Shown here: one piece after another, positions 5,868 to 6,463 of the stretch
How positions within the stretch are numbered: position 1 is the stretch's first letter
Layout of the letters: each line of letters begins with the position of its first letter
Source of the DNA: Bacillaceae bacterium
GTDB lineage: Bacteria; Bacillota; Bacilli; Bacillales; Amphibacillaceae
DNA length: 6,463 nucleotides
Assembly: GCA_030152985.1 (NCBI GenBank)
Contig: JASLIE010000130.1
Coordinates: 1-6,463 of the forward strand
Direction of reading: 5' to 3'
Made by a program: the position numbers and the translations under genes
Notes under the pieces: generated by a model
The model's database searches: none
What the model was told of the DNA's origin: nothing
The model's input: the letters and a program-made list of their open reading frames with translations, nothing else

Positions 5868-5929
5868 AATATAGGGAGTTTTTTCTCGACTTGAGCATTT
5901 TTTTATTCTTTACTTCCCCCCTTAATTAC

Positions 5930-5935
5930 TATAAA
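5930..5935 (+). promoter_or_regulatory. Candidate -10 element for the gene at 5965
   Basis: TATAAA (5 of 6 to consensus) lies 35 bases before the ATG. TTTACT (5909-5914) could serve as -35 but the 15-base spacer is short. Base composition alone could produce this. Confidence 0.33.
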
Positions 5936-5964
5936 ATCTTCTTATCAAAGAAATGAGGGATTTT

Positions 5965-6463
5965 ATGCACAAACCAATTATTGAATTTAAAACAGCTTTA
6001 AACTTTGAGCCCACTCACTACCAAGACTACGCTTATTCTGTGAATTTGATTAAAGCTCACCTTGAAAAAAACTTTAATAAAAAGCTAAACCTTTATTCAC
6101 CGAGTGAACTCGATGATTTAGATGAAACGATTGAACTTTTAATTAAAAACGATTCAGACAAAGTGACCTACCTTGGTCCTGTTTATGATACAAACTATTA
6201 TTCAGCCTTATATAAAGATAACGATACATTTAAAGTAGGCCCCTATGCATTTAATAGTATGTTTTATTTCGAAGAAGTTGGTATCTTTTATGTACATGCT
6301 GATATCTTTATGGCTCATGCAAATTACCCGCACAATTTTATTTTTGCAGAAAAAGACCAACAACTCTTAAATTTTATAGATTATATCGAAAATGTTGAAC
6401 GTGATTTGATGATGGGTGATATCAATGTCATAACAGATACAGAGGACGATTTAGTAAGAACAA
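5965..6463 (+). CDS. Unrecognised protein, N-terminal part (runs off the window)
   Basis: Open from ATG 5965 to the window end (166 codons, no stop), with GAGGGA 4 bases before the start and an intergenic promoter hint, so it is very likely a real gene. It starts MHKPIIEFKTALNF and is rich in Asp, Glu, Asn, Phe and Tyr. Notable stretches are YLGPVYDTNYYSALYKD (69-85), FYFEEVGIFYVHADIF (98-113) and an acidic run, GDINVITDTEDDL, near 152-164. There is no signal peptide, membrane helix, cysteine or nucleotide-binding motif in the visible part, suggesting a soluble cytosolic protein. The visible part may be an N-terminal region ahead of a catalytic domain lying outside the window; I cannot name a family. 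It is divergent from the squalene synthase-family gene. Confidence 0.85.
   Translation, partial: MHKPIIEFKTALNFEPTHYQDYAYSVNLIKAHLEKNFNKKLNLYSPSELDDLDETIELLIKNDSDKVTYLGPVYDTNYYSALYKDNDTFKVGPYAFNSMFYFEEVGIFYVHADIFMAHANYPHNFIFAEKDQQLLNFIDYIENVERDLMMGDINVITDTEDDLVRT

Overview
The window is AT-rich, tightly packed bacterial DNA with strong AGGAGG-type ribosome binding sites, TTG/GTG starts and classic Rho-independent terminators. A bacilliredoxin of the YtxJ/BrxC type (bacillithiol biology) and a two-component pair with clear HssR/HssS character point to Bacillales. The Bacillaceae are most likely and a staphylococcal relative is possible; the species cannot be told from the sequence.

Layout. 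A leftward unit (111-1914) reads an Eis-like GNAT acetyltransferase and then deoC (deoxyribose-phosphate aldolase), 13 bases apart, ending at a terminator at 62-100. Divergent from it, hssR and hssS (2000-4044, 4-base overlap) run rightward. They are followed by a small four-helix membrane protein (4120-4512) of no firmly known function. That gene meets brxC (leftward) at a shared bidirectional terminator. Next comes a leftward squalene/phytoene synthase-family gene with its own terminator. The last gene, rightward from 5965, runs off the end of the window and was not recognised. Bases 1-110 hold only the deoC terminator; there is no other gene-free stretch longer than about 135 bases.

Main point of interest. 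In staphylococci HssS senses haem and HssR binds a direct repeat, GTTCATATT-N2-GTTCATATT, to switch on the HrtAB haem exporter. No hrtAB is present here. Between hssS and the four-helix gene, however, lies GTTCATATT-CC-GTTCACTTT (4051-4070), a near-exact HssR box on the coding strand. The four-helix protein has several histidines at membrane edges, including a His-Ala-His followed by Gly-Trp, which recalls haem-binding membrane proteins. A second exact half-site with a degenerate partner (1930-1949) lies in front of hssR. Together these suggest a haem-responsive module whose output includes this small membrane protein, and which may autoregulate. The protein's function and its haem link are inference.

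Other points: the squalene-synthase homologue has Asn where the second aspartate-rich motif normally begins with Asp, and the GNAT protein has a degenerate acetyl-CoA pyrophosphate loop.
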